A DNA stretch of 39,501 bases from Cyanobacteria bacterium QS_8_64_29 (GTDB lineage: Bacteria > Cyanobacteriota > Cyanobacteriia > Cyanobacteriales > Rubidibacteraceae). The notes below the pieces were generated by a model, which saw only the letters and a list, made by a program, of their open reading frames with translations, searched no databases and was not told the DNA's origin. A program made the translations under genes and the position numbers. Location: NCBI GenBank assembly GCA_003022125.1, contig PXQH01000066.1, positions 1 to 39,501 on the forward strand. The letters run 5' to 3'. Positions 1-12,378 of the stretch are shown in pieces (within the stretch, counting starts at the first letter, position 1; each line of letters starts with the position of its first letter).

Positions 1-1500
<1,500 letters not shown>

Positions 1501-1623
1501 ACAGGGAGAGGGGTCCCCGAGCGGCTGGCTGCCAGGAACAGCCAGAGTCAGCTTGGGGCCATCCCGAGGTCGAGCGGGGGCGACATTCGCCTTCGGGTCT
1601 CCAACGCGTCCGGTTGGGGGAAT
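1501..1623 (+). other. 16S-tRNA-Ile internal transcribed spacer
   Basis: Transcribed spacer between 16S and tRNA-Ile. It begins with a foldable element resembling the cyanobacterial D1-D1' helix: GGTCCCC near 1512 can face GGGGCC near 1556, enclosing a smaller hairpin made by GGCTG and CAGCC around 1523-1544. No coding capacity is evident. Useful for strain typing. Confidence 0.7.
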
Positions 1624-1698
1624 GGGCTATTAGCTCAGTTCGGTCAGAGCGCACCCCTGATAAGGGTGAGGTCCCTGGTTCAAATCCAGGATGGCCCA
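1624..1698 (+). tRNA. trnI-GAU: tRNA-Ile (GAU)
   Basis: Full cloverleaf: acceptor strands GGGCTAT and ATGGCCC, D stem GCTC/GAGC, anticodon stem CACCC/GGGTG with loop CTGATAA (anticodon GAT at 1659-1661), and T arm CCTGG-TTCAAAT-CCAGG. The discriminator is A at 1698 and CCA is not encoded. It lies in the usual position between 16S and tRNA-Ala and is co-transcribed with the rRNAs. Confidence 0.97.
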
Positions 1699-1711
1699 GT
1701 CATTGTGCCTT

Positions 1712-1784
1712 GGGGGTATAGCTCAGCTGGTAGAGCACCTGCTTTGCACGCAGGAAGTCAGCGGTTCGAGTCCGCTTACCTCCA
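1712..1784 (+). tRNA. trnA-UGC: tRNA-Ala (UGC)
   Basis: Full cloverleaf: acceptor GGGGGTA paired with TACCTCC (one G-U), D stem GCTC/GAGC, anticodon stem CCTGC/GCAGG with loop TTTGCAC (anticodon TGC at 1745-1747), and T arm GCGGT-TCGAGT-CCGC. The discriminator is A; CCA is not encoded. Only 13 bases separate it from tRNA-Ile. Confidence 0.97.
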
Positions 1785-1909
1785 CTGGGACGAGCGAGCG
1801 GCCAGCACCTCCTGAGGTGGGAGACTGCTGGGCCCTCAGTCCAGCCAGGACCTTGAAAACTGCATCGCCATCGAATGGGTAGCCAGACGCAGGCATTACC
1901 GAATGCCGA
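1785..1909 (+). other. tRNA-Ala-23S spacer with boxA-like motif and processing-stem arm
   Basis: Spacer ahead of 23S. It holds the conserved cyanobacterial motif ACCTTGAAAACTGCAT at about 1850-1865, usually described as the boxA/antitermination region. Bases 1851-1874 are also the 5' arm of a long stem whose 3' arm lies after 23S at 4719-4741. Confidence 0.75.
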
Positions 1910-4703
<2,794 letters not shown>

Positions 4704-4718
4704 GCGTCGGGTGGCCCG

Positions 4719-4741
4719 TCGATGGCATGCAGTTTTCAGGG
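4719..4741 (+). other. 3' arm of pre-23S processing stem
   Basis: These bases in the 23S-5S spacer are complementary to 1851-1874, upstream of 23S, over about 23 pairs with one bulged base and a single imperfect position. They would bring the two ends of pre-23S together, as in the RNase III processing stems known for bacterial rRNA operons. Confidence 0.85.
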
Positions 4742-4767
4742 GCTGGCTCGGGCCGGTCCAGTGCTTT

Positions 4768-4887
4768 CCCCTGGTGCCCATAGCGCCGCGGATCCACCCC
4801 GACCCATCCCGACCTCGGCGGTGAAACGCGGCTGCGGTGAAAATACTGGGGGGTTCGCCCCCTGGGAAGATAGCTCGGTGCCAGGGG
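4768..4887 (+). rRNA. rrf: 5S ribosomal RNA
   Basis: About 120 nt, closed by the terminal stem CCCCTGG (4768-4774) with CCAGGGG (4881-4887). It contains the conserved CCCATCCCGACCTCGG segment of loops B/C and the GGTGAAAC motif. The distance to 23S is about 65 nt. Ends are set by the terminal stem. Confidence 0.95.
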
Positions 4888-4896
4888 TATCCCTTC

Positions 4897-4923
4897 GCCC
4901 CCCGCCTCCTAGAGGTGGGGGGC
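4897..4923. terminator. rrn operon/dnaJ convergent terminator hairpin
   Basis: Twelve-pair hairpin GCCCCCCGCCTC/GAGGTGGGGGGC around a CTA loop. It starts 10 bases after 5S and ends 3 bases before the stop codon of the convergent dnaJ gene, so it may serve both strands. No strong T-run follows on either strand, so Rho-independent activity is inferred from the stem alone. Confidence 0.65.
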
Positions 4924-4926
4924 TTG

Positions 4927-5829
4927 CTAATCGCTCTCCCCTAAATCCCTCCGCGGATCGAAGGCTTCCACCTGCCGCAGCTGCTCGTAGAGCGATCGCT
5001 CGGCTTCGCTGGGGTCGCTGGGAACGGCAATGGCGATCTCGACGAGCTGGTCGCCGCGCCCCTGCGAGTGAGGGTAGCCCTTATCGGCCAATCGCAAGCG
5101 CTTGCCGCTCACCGTGCCGCCCGGAATCGAGACGCGAACCGGCCCATCCAGGGTGGGGACCTTGATCGCGCCGCCCAGAACGGCTTCGCTGGGCGTCACC
5201 GGCACCCGGCAGATGACATCCGAGCCGTGCAGCTTAAACAGCGAATGCGGTGCGATGGTAATAGTCAGGTAGAGGTCGCCTCCCTCGATGCCCTGACCGC
5301 GCAGCCGCATCTGCTGGCCATCGACCATTCCGCTGGGCATATCGATTTCCAGCGATCGCCCGTCCTCGAGGCGAACGCGTTCGCGGCCCCCTTGATAGGC
5401 CTTCTCGAGCGGTAGGGTGAGCTTGGCTTCGACGTCGCGCGGCCGCGCGCTGCCGCCATTCTTCCCCTCGCTGGGGGCAGCGCCGGCCTTGTACGCGCGC
5501 TTGGTGGTACCGGGCTGGTAGGCATCGTCGCGATCAAGCGGCACCTGCCGGGCCCGTTGCGTGCGGCTCTCCCGCCGACGGCGCCGCGGTGCACCCCGAC
5601 GGTGCCGCGAGCGCCGCATGGTTTGGTCGTACTGCGCGCGCTTGCGCTCGTCGCAGAGTACATCGTAGGCCTCACCGATGGCTTTAAAGGTCTCCTCGGC
5701 GTCCTTATCGCCTGGGTTGAGATCGGGGTGATAGCGCCGCGCCAGCCGCCGGTAGGCTTGCTTGATCTGTTCGGTGGAGGCCTCTGGCGAGACGTTCAAC
5801 AGCTCGTAGTAATTGCGGGATTGCTGCAT
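4927..5829 (-). CDS. dnaJ: DnaJ/CbpA-type Hsp40 co-chaperone without zinc finger
   Basis: J-domain co-chaperone that stimulates the ATPase of DnaK and delivers unfolded substrates. An N-terminal J domain (about residues 5-70) carries the invariant HPD at residues 34-36. A charged Arg/Gly-rich linker follows, then the DnaJ C-terminal beta-sandwich domains (from about residue 130). The CxxCxGxG zinc-finger repeats of type I DnaJ are absent, so this is a CbpA/DnaJ2-like class protein. It lies 54 bases downstream of dnaK on the same strand, so the two probably form an operon. The ATG at 5829 (MQQSRNYYEL) is chosen over an in-frame GTG three codons upstream; neither has a convincing ribosome-binding site. 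Cyanobacteria usually have several DnaJ paralogues, and which one this matches was not tested. Confidence 0.93.
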   Translation of the reverse strand: MQQSRNYYELLNVSPEASTEQIKQAYRRLARRYHPDLNPGDKDAEETFKAIGEAYDVLCDERKRAQYDQTMRRSRHRRGAPRRRRRESRTQRARQVPLDRDDAYQPGTTKRAYKAGAAPSEGKNGGSARPRDVEAKLTLPLEKAYQGGRERVRLEDGRSLEIDMPSGMVDGQQMRLRGQGIEGGDLYLTITIAPHSLFKLHGSDVICRVPVTPSEAVLGGAIKVPTLDGPVRVSIPGGTVSGKRLRLADKGYPHSQGRGDQLVEIAIAVPSDPSEAERSLYEQLRQVEAFDPRRDLGESD

Positions 5830-5883
5830 GGCTGCCACGCGCCGTTACGCTGGTCCTAAGGGCCTACCAAGCTGGCTGGGCGC

Positions 5884-7848
5884 TCAGAACCAGTCGTCGC
5901 CTTCGTCCCAGTCGTTTTCGTATTCGTAGGGACGGTAAGCTCGGCGCCGGCCAGCACGCCGCTCAGGCGGCTCGCGCTCGCCGGTGAAGGTGCGGCGGAT
6001 GCTGCCAAAAAAGTCGTCCTCCCCTTCCGCTTCGTACTGCAGCCGCACCTCGCGGTTGAGCTCGTAAACGGCATCCTGCAGGTCCGCGTGGGCGCGCTCG
6101 ATCCCGCGCTCGTCATCTTGCTCGAGGCTATCGCGCAGCTCTTGCACCAGGCCCTCGATGCGACGGCGGTAGTAGCTGGCAAAGTGGTTGCCAAAATCGA
6201 GGGCGACCTCCTTGAGGTGGCGCTGTGCTGCATCGGCAGCGGCCTCAGCCTGATTGCGCTTCTCAGCGCGCTCGCGGCGCTCGCGATCGGTACGGCTGTT
6301 TTCCTCGGCCTCGCGGATCATGCGCTCGAGCTGGTCCTGGCTCAGGTTGGAAGCTCCTTGGATGGTGACGCTTTGCTCGCGGCCGGTGGTTTTATCTTGG
6401 GCCGTTACCTGCAAAATGCCGTTGGCATCCAGATCCAGCGAGACTAGGATTTGGGGAACCCCGCGCGGGGCCGGCGGAATGCCGGTTAGTTTGAATCGGC
6501 CCAGCGACTTGTTGTCCGCTGCCATTTCGCGCTCGCCCTGGATGACGTGCACCTCGACCAGGGTTTGGTTGTTTTCGCTGGTCGAGAACACCTCCGAGCG
6601 GCGCACGGGAATGGTGGTGTTGCGCGGAATGAGCTTTTTCGTGACGCCCCCAATGGCCTCGACTCCAAATGAGATGGGCGAGACATCCAAAAGCAGGACA
6701 TCTTGCATCTCGCCGGCGAGGATGCCAGCTTGCAGGGCCGCCCCAAAGGCAACCACCTCTTCGGGGTTGACGTCTTGGTTGGGCTCGCGATCAATGAAGC
6801 TGCGCACCACCTCCTGCACCATGGGGATGCGCGTCGAGCCTCCCACCAGCACGACCTCATCAATTTCGGTGGGACGCAGGTCGGCATCGGCCAGCGAGCG
6901 CTTGAGCGGACGGCGCAACCGGCTGACCAAATCGGCGCACAGGTTCTCGAACTGCGAGCGCGTCAGGCGCGTTTCGATGTGCTTGGGCCCGTCGTCGCCA
7001 GCTGTAATAAAAGGAAGGTTGATCTCGGTGGCGTTGACCGACGACAGCTCGATCTTGGCTTTCTCGGCAGCCTCGGTTAGGCGCTGCAGGGCCTGCCGGT
7101 CCTGGCGCAGGTCGATGCCTTCGGCTTCTTGGAACCGATCAGCCAGCCAATCGACGATCTGGCGGTCGAAATCGTTACCGCCCAGTTGGGTGTCGCCGCT
7201 GGTGGCCTTGACATCGAAGACGCCGTCACCCACCTCCAGAATGGAGACATCGAAGGTGCCGCCGCCCAGATCGAACACCAGGATGATGCTGTTGGCCTGG
7301 CGGTCGAGCCCGTAGGCCAGCGAAGCTGCGGTGGGCTCGTTGAGGATGCGCTTAACCTCGAGTCCGGCAATCTGGCCGGCGTCTCGGGTCGCTTGGCGCT
7401 GGGCATCATCAAAATAGGCCGGCACGGTAATGACGGCCTCGGTGACGGGCTCGCCCAGATAGCGGCTGGCATCCTGGGCTAGCTTTTGCAGCACGCGAGC
7501 CGAAATTTCCTCGGGGGCAAACCGCTTTCTGAGGCGCGGGCAGCGCAGTTGGATGCTGTCATCCTCATCGCCGCGCACGGTATAGGGAACGCGCTTGTCG
7601 ATTGAGTTGAGCTCGCTGTAGCTGCGGCCCAAAAACCGTTTGGCGCCGAAGAAGGTATTGCGCGGGTTGAGCACGGCCTGACGCCGCGCTAGCTCGCCGA
7701 CGAGAAGCTCGCCGTCTTGATTGAACCCGACGACTGAGGGCGTGGTGCGGGCCCCTTCGGCATTGGTAATAATGGCAGGCCTGCCGCCTTCGTTGACCGC
7801 AACGACTGAGTTGGTGGTCCCCAAATCGATGCCGACTACCTTGCCCAT
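5884..7848 (-). CDS. dnaK: Hsp70 chaperone DnaK (DnaK1/DnaK3-like)
   Basis: ATP-dependent cytosolic or thylakoid-associated chaperone, 654 residues. The nucleotide-binding domain begins at the start codon with GIDLGTTNS (residues 5-13) and includes the phosphate loop LGGGTFDVS. The substrate-binding domain follows, then a helical lid and a tail ending in acidic/aromatic residues (DDWF) instead of the EEVD or K-D ends of other Hsp70s. The stretch [14 protein letters not shown] is typical of cyanobacterial DnaK1 and DnaK3, not the main heat-shock DnaK2. The start is the ATG before GKVVGID; longer in-frame starts would add 24 residues with no Hsp70 similarity. A GAAGG sits about 10 bases upstream. 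Likely co-transcribed with dnaJ downstream. Divergent from pdhB. Confidence 0.96.
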   Translation of the reverse strand: MGKVVGIDLGTTNSVVAVNEGGRPAIITNAEGARTTPSVVGFNQDGELLVGELARRQAVLNPRNTFFGAKRFLGRSYSELNSIDKRVPYTVRGDEDDSIQLRCPRLRKRFAPEEISARVLQKLAQDASRYLGEPVTEAVITVPAYFDDAQRQATRDAGQIAGLEVKRILNEPTAASLAYGLDRQANSIILVFDLGGGTFDVSILEVGDGVFDVKATSGDTQLGGNDFDRQIVDWLADRFQEAEGIDLRQDRQALQRLTEAAEKAKIELSSVNATEINLPFITAGDDGPKHIETRLTRSQFENLCADLVSRLRRPLKRSLADADLRPTEIDEVVLVGGSTRIPMVQEVVRSFIDREPNQDVNPEEVVAFGAALQAGILAGEMQDVLLLDVSPISFGVEAIGGVTKKLIPRNTTIPVRRSEVFSTSENNQTLVEVHVIQGEREMAADNKSLGRFKLTGIPPAPRGVPQILVSLDLDANGILQVTAQDKTTGREQSVTIQGASNLSQDQLERMIREAEENSRTDRERRERAEKRNQAEAAADAAQRHLKEVALDFGNHFASYYRRRIEGLVQELRDSLEQDDERGIERAHADLQDAVYELNREVRLQYEAEGEDDFFGSIRRTFTGEREPPERRAGRRRAYRPYEYENDWDEGDDWF

Positions 7849-7899
7849 GCGATCGCTTGCCTTCGGTCTGCTTGCTGGCGCAATACCCTCGCTGCGAGC

Positions 7900-7905
7900 A
7901 TTGTA
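7900..7905 (-). promoter_or_regulatory. putative dnaK -10 element
   Basis: Reads TACAAT on the minus strand, about 52 bases upstream of the dnaK start. No good -35 hexamer is visible 16-18 bases further out, where one arm of an inverted repeat lies instead. I see no CIRCE element. Confidence 0.45.
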
Positions 7906-7913
7906 GCTTGCAG

Positions 7914-7957
7914 CTGCCACGGCACGGCGTGATCGCCGGCCGCCGTGCCTCGGGCAG
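7914..7957. promoter_or_regulatory. inverted repeat between dnaK and pdhB promoters
   Basis: Perfect 9-bp arms GGCACGGCG (7921-7929) and CGCCGTGCC (7941-7949) separated by 11 bases. An outer CTGCC (7914-7918)/GGCAG (7953-7957) match extends them. It sits between the divergent -10 elements and overlaps the expected -35 zones of both, so it could be an operator. Function is inferred from position only. Confidence 0.45.
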
Positions 7958-7966
7958 GTGGGTATC

Positions 7967-7975
7967 TGCTACGAT
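7967..7975 (+). promoter_or_regulatory. putative extended -10 promoter of pdhB
   Basis: TGCTACGAT (TG, one base, then TACGAT at 7970-7975) lies about 35 bases before the pdhB start, giving a leader of roughly 28 nt. The -35 region is poor, which is tolerated for extended -10 promoters. Confidence 0.45.
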
Positions 7976-8009
7976 TAGGTGGTACTGCCGAGCGGCGCGC
8001 TGGAGCGGG

Positions 8010-8993
8010 ATGGCCGAAACGACCCTTTTTAACGCCCTGCACCAAGCCCTGGATGAGGAGATGGGCCGCGACGACACAGTCGCCGTCATGGGCGAAGACG
8101 TGGGGCACTACGGCGGCTCCTACAAGGTCACCAAGGACCTGTACAAAAAGTACGGCGAGCTGCGCGTGCTCGATACGCCCATTGCCGAAAACAGCTTCAT
8201 GGGCATGGCGATCGGTAGCGCCATGACGGGCTTGCGCCCCGTGGTTGAGGGCATGAATATGGGGTTTCTGCTGCTGGCCTTCAACCAGATATCCAACAAT
8301 GCCGGCATGCTGCGCTACACCTCGGGCGGCAATTACAAAATCCCGCTGGTGGTGCGCGGCCCGGGCGGCGTGGGCCGTCAGCTCGGCGCCGAGCACTCGC
8401 AGCGGCTCGAGTCCTACTTTCACTCGGTGCCAGGCCTCAGGCTGGTGGCCTGCTCGACCCCCTATAACGCCAAGGGGTTGCTCAAAGCCGCCATCCGCGA
8501 CGACAATCCCATCCTATTTTTCGAGCACGTCCTGCTCTACAACCTCAAGGAAGAGCTGCCCGAAGGCGAGTACGCGCTGCCGCTCGATCGGGCCGAGGTG
8601 GTTCGCACGGGCAGCGACGTTACCATCCTGACCTACTCGCGCATGCGGCACCACGTGCTGCAAGCAGTCGAGCAGCTGCAGCAGGAAGGTTTCGATCCCG
8701 AGGCGATCGATCTGATCTCGCTCAAGCCCCTCGATATGGAAACGGTGGGTGCTTCCATTCGCAAGACCCACCGCGCGATTGTGGTGGAGGAGTGCGCGCG
8801 AACGGGTGGCATTGGTGCCGAACTGGTAGCGCGCCTCAACGACGAGCTGTTCGACGAACTGGATGCGCCGCCGCAGCGGCTGTCCTCAGAAGACATGCCC
8901 ACGCCCTATAACGGCACGCTGGAGCGCATGACCATCGTCCAGCCCGAGCAGATCGTCGAGGCCGTGCGCCAGCTGGTGGGGTTGCAAGTGTAG
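8010..8993 (+). CDS. pdhB: pyruvate dehydrogenase E1 component, beta subunit
   Basis: Beta subunit (327 residues) of the thiamine-diphosphate E1 enzyme that decarboxylates pyruvate and acetylates the E2 lipoyl arm to form acetyl-CoA. It starts [18 protein letters not shown] and carries the transketolase pyrimidine-binding fold with [16 protein letters not shown] and the [11 protein letters not shown] segment. The C-terminal transketolase domain follows (from about residue 190). GGAG at 8002-8005 precedes the ATG by 4 bases, which rejects the 51-codon upstream extension. The alpha subunit, E2 and E3 are not adjacent, as is common in cyanobacteria where pdh genes are scattered. secD begins 29 bases after the stop, so read-through into secDF is possible. 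Confidence 0.96.
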   Translation: MAETTLFNALHQALDEEMGRDDTVAVMGEDVGHYGGSYKVTKDLYKKYGELRVLDTPIAENSFMGMAIGSAMTGLRPVVEGMNMGFLLLAFNQISNNAGMLRYTSGGNYKIPLVVRGPGGVGRQLGAEHSQRLESYFHSVPGLRLVACSTPYNAKGLLKAAIRDDNPILFFEHVLLYNLKEELPEGEYALPLDRAEVVRTGSDVTILTYSRMRHHVLQAVEQLQQEGFDPEAIDLISLKPLDMETVGASIRKTHRAIVVEECARTGGIGAELVARLNDELFDELDAPPQRLSSEDMPTPYNGTLERMTIVQPEQIVEAVRQLVGLQV

Positions 8994-9022
8994 GCTGGCT
9001 GGGCTGCGAGCGAGGTATTGTC

Positions 9023-10423
9023 ATGCAACGCCAGCGCTTGCTGTTGGCCCTGATCGTGGCGTTGGTAATAGCAGCCATCGTGACGCTGGCGCAGATTCCG
9101 CTCAAGCTGGGGCTGGATTTGCGCGGTGGGGCGCAGCTGACCCTGCGCGTGCAAACCACCGAGCAAGTCGAGCAAATTAGCGACCAGCAGCTGCAAGCCG
9201 TGCGGCGCGTGATTCAAAACCGCGTCAACGGGCTAGGGGTCTCCAAAGCCGAAGTTCAAACCTCGGGCGAGGACAAGATCGTCGTGCAGTTGCCCGGGGT
9301 CAGCGATCCCAGCCAAGCCGAGCGCGTGCTGGGCGAGACGGCCCAGCTCGAATTCCGCCAGCAAAAGCAAGGGACCCAACAGCAGTTCCAGTCGCTGTTC
9401 GCGCGCCAGCAGCAGCTGCAGCAGGAACTGGAGCAGCTGCGCCAGGCTGAGCGTCCGGACGCCGAAGCGATCGCGCAAAAAAGCGAGCAGCTCGAGAAAA
9501 TCAACCAACAGCTGCTCCAGTTGTTTGGCTCGCCCGAGCTGACAGGCGAGCAGCTCAAAGATGCCCAAGCCCAACCCACCCAAGGGGGCAACAGCTGGGA
9601 GGTGGCGCTCGACTTTACCGGCGAGGGCGGCCGTCAGTTCGCCCAGCTCACGCAAGAGCTCGCTGGGACCGGTCGCACCATCGGCATCTTTTTGGACGAT
9701 CAGCTGCTGAGCGCCCCCACGGTGGCGGCGCGCTTTGCCGGCACCGGCATCACCGGCGGTGGCGCCGTCATCACCGGCGATTTTTCCACGCAAGAGGCCC
9801 GCAACTTGGCCATTCAGCTGCGCGGCGGCGCGCTGCCGCTGCCGGTGGAAATTGTCTCCAACCGCACGGTGGGGGCCACGCTGGGCCAGGCCAGCATCCG
9901 CAATAGCCTCTACGCTGCCGCATCGGGGTTGGTGCTAGTGCTAGCGTTCATGGCCGTTTACTACCGCCTGCCCGGTGCCATCGCGGACGCGGCCCTAGGC
10001 GTCTACGCGCTGCTCGCCGTTGCCAGCTATGCCTTGGTGGGCGTGACGCTAACCCTGCCCGGGATTGCCGGCTTCATTCTGAGCATCGGCATGGCTGTGG
10101 ATGCCAACGTGCTCATCTTCGAGCGCACCCGGGAGGAGCTGCGCGCCGGCAATACGCTCTACCGCTCGGTGGAATCGGGGTTCTATCGGGCTTTTTCTAG
10201 CATTATCGACAGCAACGTCACAACCTTAATTGCCTGCGCCGCCCTGTTTTGGCTGGGGACCGGTTTTGTTAAGGGCTTTGCCGTAACGCTGGCAATTGGC
10301 GTGGCGCTGAGTTTGTTTACGGCCCTATCCTGCACCCGAACGCTGATGCTGCTGGTGGTTTTGGGCCTGCCGGGGGTCCGCCGGCGGCCGCACCTGTTCT
10401 GCCCGCAGTTGGCCTCCTCGTAG
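9023..10423 (+). CDS. secD: protein translocase subunit SecD
   Basis: Membrane subunit (466 residues) of the SecDF complex that uses the proton-motive force to assist SecYEG export across plasma or thylakoid membrane. One N-terminal membrane helix is followed by the LGLDLRGGAQ motif (about residues 32-41), the VQLPGV motif, a Gln/Glu-rich periplasmic P1 region (about 115-185), and five C-terminal helices. The latter include the FMAVYYRLPG and GMAVDANVLIFERTREE motifs of the RND-like translocation domain. A GAGGT sits 7 bases before the ATG. secF follows 22 bases downstream, so the two form an operon. The coiled, Gln-rich stretch QQQLQQELEQL is a lineage-variable insert. Confidence 0.96.
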   Translation: MQRQRLLLALIVALVIAAIVTLAQIPLKLGLDLRGGAQLTLRVQTTEQVEQISDQQLQAVRRVIQNRVNGLGVSKAEVQTSGEDKIVVQLPGVSDPSQAERVLGETAQLEFRQQKQGTQQQFQSLFARQQQLQQELEQLRQAERPDAEAIAQKSEQLEKINQQLLQLFGSPELTGEQLKDAQAQPTQGGNSWEVALDFTGEGGRQFAQLTQELAGTGRTIGIFLDDQLLSAPTVAARFAGTGITGGGAVITGDFSTQEARNLAIQLRGGALPLPVEIVSNRTVGATLGQASIRNSLYAAASGLVLVLAFMAVYYRLPGAIADAALGVYALLAVASYALVGVTLTLPGIAGFILSIGMAVDANVLIFERTREELRAGNTLYRSVESGFYRAFSSIIDSNVTTLIACAALFWLGTGFVKGFAVTLAIGVALSLFTALSCTRTLMLLVVLGLPGVRRRPHLFCPQLASS

Positions 10424-10445
10424 CCGCGCCTGCCCGAGCTCGACC

Positions 10446-11408
10446 ATGCAACTAAACCTCACCCAACAGCGGCACCGGTGGTGGCTGGTTTCGATTGCAG
10501 CCCTGGTGGCGTGCGCCATTGCCATGGCGCTATCGCTGGCGCAGTTCAACGCGCCGCTGCGCCCCGGGCTGGAGTTTGTTGGGGGCACGCGCTTGCAGCT
10601 CACCCGCGCCTGCGCCACCGAAGGCAGCTGCGAGGAACCGATTGAGGTAGGGCGCGTGCGCCAGATTGCGCAGGCGCAAGGTTTGGGGAACAGCCGCATT
10701 CAAGTGGTGGGCGAGCGGCAGCAGACGCTCTCCATCCGCACCCAAGCCCTAGGCGTCGAGCAGCGCAGCCAGCTGCGAGCGGCGCTGCGCCAGGCGCTAG
10801 GCCGCTTTGACCCCCAAACCATTCAAATTGATACAATCGGGCCCACCATTGGGCGCGAGATCTTAACCTCGGGGTTGCTAGCGCTCGTGGTGGCGGCGTT
10901 TGGCATCATCGGCTACATCAGCCTTCGCTTTCAGCTCGACTATGCCCTGGTCGCCATCCTGGCGCTGTTCCACGACGTTTTTCTCACCAGCGGCCTGTTT
11001 TCGGTGTTGGGGTTGACGGCCGGGGTTGAGGTCAACAGCCTGTTTTTGGTCGCGCTGCTGACCATCATTGGCTTTTCGGTCAACGATACGGTCGTCATCT
11101 ACGATCGCATCCGCGAGACCCGCCGGCGGCGCCCCAGCGACGGGTTTGAGGCGATCGCTAACGAGTCCGTCAACCGCTCGCTGACCCGCTCCATCAACAC
11201 GACCGCAACCAGCGTGCTGCCGCTGCTGGCAATCTATCTGTTTGGCGGCGAAACGCTGACCAACTTTGCCCTGGCCCTAATCGTGGGCTTTATTTTGGGG
11301 GCTTACTCCAGCATTTTCGTAGCCAGTACGCTGCTGGCCTGGTGGCGCGCGCGCCAAGAGAGCGCCCAGGCAGCCATGCCGAGCGCGCAACCGTCCGATA
11401 AGGCCTAG
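10446..11408 (+). CDS. secF: protein translocase subunit SecF
   Basis: Partner of SecD (320 residues). It shows an N-terminal helix, then GLEFVGGTRLQL (the SecF form of the SecD/F motif), a short periplasmic domain, and five C-terminal membrane helices. The latter contain ALFHDVFLTSGLFSVLG and GFSVNDTVVIYDRIRE, with the conserved Asp in the proton path. The cytoplasmic C-terminal tail is Ala/Gln-rich. It begins 22 bases after secD. No terminator is visible between the stop and the next gene's promoter. Confidence 0.96.
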   Translation: MQLNLTQQRHRWWLVSIAALVACAIAMALSLAQFNAPLRPGLEFVGGTRLQLTRACATEGSCEEPIEVGRVRQIAQAQGLGNSRIQVVGERQQTLSIRTQALGVEQRSQLRAALRQALGRFDPQTIQIDTIGPTIGREILTSGLLALVVAAFGIIGYISLRFQLDYALVAILALFHDVFLTSGLFSVLGLTAGVEVNSLFLVALLTIIGFSVNDTVVIYDRIRETRRRRPSDGFEAIANESVNRSLTRSINTTATSVLPLLAIYLFGGETLTNFALALIVGFILGAYSSIFVASTLLAWWRARQESAQAAMPSAQPSDKA

Positions 11409-11474
11409 CACCCGGTCGCTGGATGAGCTTCTATAGCGGTCCGAAAGGGGATGTTGCCAATTTTTTAAGCTTCG

Positions 11475-11504
11475 GTTACATTTTGGTCTGAAAGGCTTAA
11501 TAAT
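11475..11504 (+). promoter_or_regulatory. putative hli promoter with HLR1-like half site
   Basis: TTACAT at 11476-11481, 16 bases, then TAATAA at 11498-11503 form a plausible promoter in a locally AT-rich patch. The -35 lies inside GTTACATT (11475-11482), which matches one half of the HLR1 element bound by the regulator RpaB at high-light genes. The second half (TCTGAAA near 11487) is poor, so the assignment is tentative. Confidence 0.5.
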
Positions 11505-11527
11505 TGTTTACGACCAGGAGGGTCACC

Positions 11528-11680
11528 ATGGAGAACGAAAATCGCAACGATTTTAAGTTCGGCTTCACCCCGCAAGCCGAGAATTGGAACGGTCGGCTTG
11601 CCATGATCGGCTTTTTCGCAGCGCTGATCGTCGAGGCCGTCAGCGGCCAAGGCGTCCTTAAGTTCCTGGGCTTGCTGTAA
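11528..11680 (+). CDS. hli: high-light-inducible protein (HLIP/SCP), single-helix chlorophyll-binding family
   Basis: Small protein of 50 residues. Its core [19 protein letters not shown] (about residues 18-36) matches the chlorophyll a/b-binding signature ExxNGRxAMIGF of one-helix HLIPs. Known members sit in the thylakoid membrane near photosystem II and help bind or quench chlorophyll under light stress. The N-terminus is polar ([14 protein letters not shown]) and the C-terminus ends [15 protein letters not shown] at 11516-11522 is a strong ribosome-binding site 5 bases before the ATG. It has its own promoter and terminator, so it is probably monocistronic although it follows secF by only 119 bases. 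Confidence 0.95.
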   Translation: MENENRNDFKFGFTPQAENWNGRLAMIGFFAALIVEAVSGQGVLKFLGLL

Positions 11681-11707
11681 GCCCGCTCGCTTCAAGCTGT
11701 TCCGTGG

Positions 11708-11736
11708 GACCGATGGCCGCCATCGGTCTTTTTTTT
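11708..11736 (+). terminator. Rho-independent terminator of hli
   Basis: Nine-pair stem GACCGATGG/CCATCGGTC around a CCG loop (11708-11728), followed by eight T residues (11729-11736). It starts 27 bases after the hli stop. This is the clearest intrinsic terminator in the window. Confidence 0.93.
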
Positions 11737-11766
11737 GTCAGCGACTGTAGTTTGAGAGCGCTGCCC

Positions 11767-12291
11767 TCAAGGCAAGATGCGGCGGTAGCCGTCGCACAGC
11801 AGCAACCAAACCACCACCACGACCCAATGCAAAACCAGCGGCGGCCACACTGAGCCGCTTTGGTAGTAGCTGACCGTACAAGCCAGGCCCAGCAGGCCGG
11901 CTAGGCCGAGAAAGGTCGCGCTATTGAAGGTTGGCTTTGCCTGGGGCGCGCACAGCCGTGCCTGCAGCGGATGGGCCGCTACAAACAGCACCAGGCTCCC
12001 CAACACCCACCCCAAGCAGGTGATTGGCGGCGCGCCTTCAGCCGGATGCGGCAGCAGCACCACGCGAAACAGGCTTTCCTCGAGCAGGCTGGGCACCACC
12101 CAAGTGCGCCCCACGATCCAGCCAGCCGTAGTGGCCGTCGTTGCGCCGGGTGAAAAGCGCAACAATCCCTGCCGCCATCCCCAAGGCAGCGCGATCGCGC
12201 TAAAGCCGGCCAGCAGCAGCATCCCGCCCCAATCCCCGGCGGCAGGCGGGGTCGAGAAGGCCCATTCCAGGCGCTTATCCCACGGAAGCAT
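11767..12291 (-). CDS. CPBP-family intramembrane metalloprotease homologue
   Basis: Integral membrane protein of 174 residues with about four or five hydrophobic segments. The motif EESLFR (residues 71-76) is the EExxxR signature of the CPBP (Rce1/ABI) family. His residues in later helices (VAAHPL near 105 and LVLHW near 153) could complete the metal site. It is short for the family but has the core. Substrate is unknown; cyanobacterial members are uncharacterised or linked to membrane-protein maturation. It is convergent with hli and lies just upstream of, and divergent from, the flavoprotein gene. Confidence 0.8.
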   Translation of the reverse strand: MLPWDKRLEWAFSTPPAAGDWGGMLLLAGFSAIALPWGWRQGLLRFSPGATTATTAGWIVGRTWVVPSLLEESLFRVVLLPHPAEGAPPITCLGWVLGSLVLFVAAHPLQARLCAPQAKPTFNSATFLGLAGLLGLACTVSYYQSGSVWPPLVLHWVVVVVWLLLCDGYRRILP

Positions 12292-12378
12292 GCGTCGTTA
12301 GGAGGCAGTAGCGCTCAGCCTCCGTTCATTCTCGCTTGCTGGGATAGGTAAGTTGGAGGGAGCTAGCAAGGGACCACT

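Noticed and set aside
6254-7315. Long plus-strand ORF of 353 codons opposite dnaK
   Set aside because: Antisense shadow of a conserved gene in GC-rich DNA. The translation is rich in Ser/Arg and has no domain.
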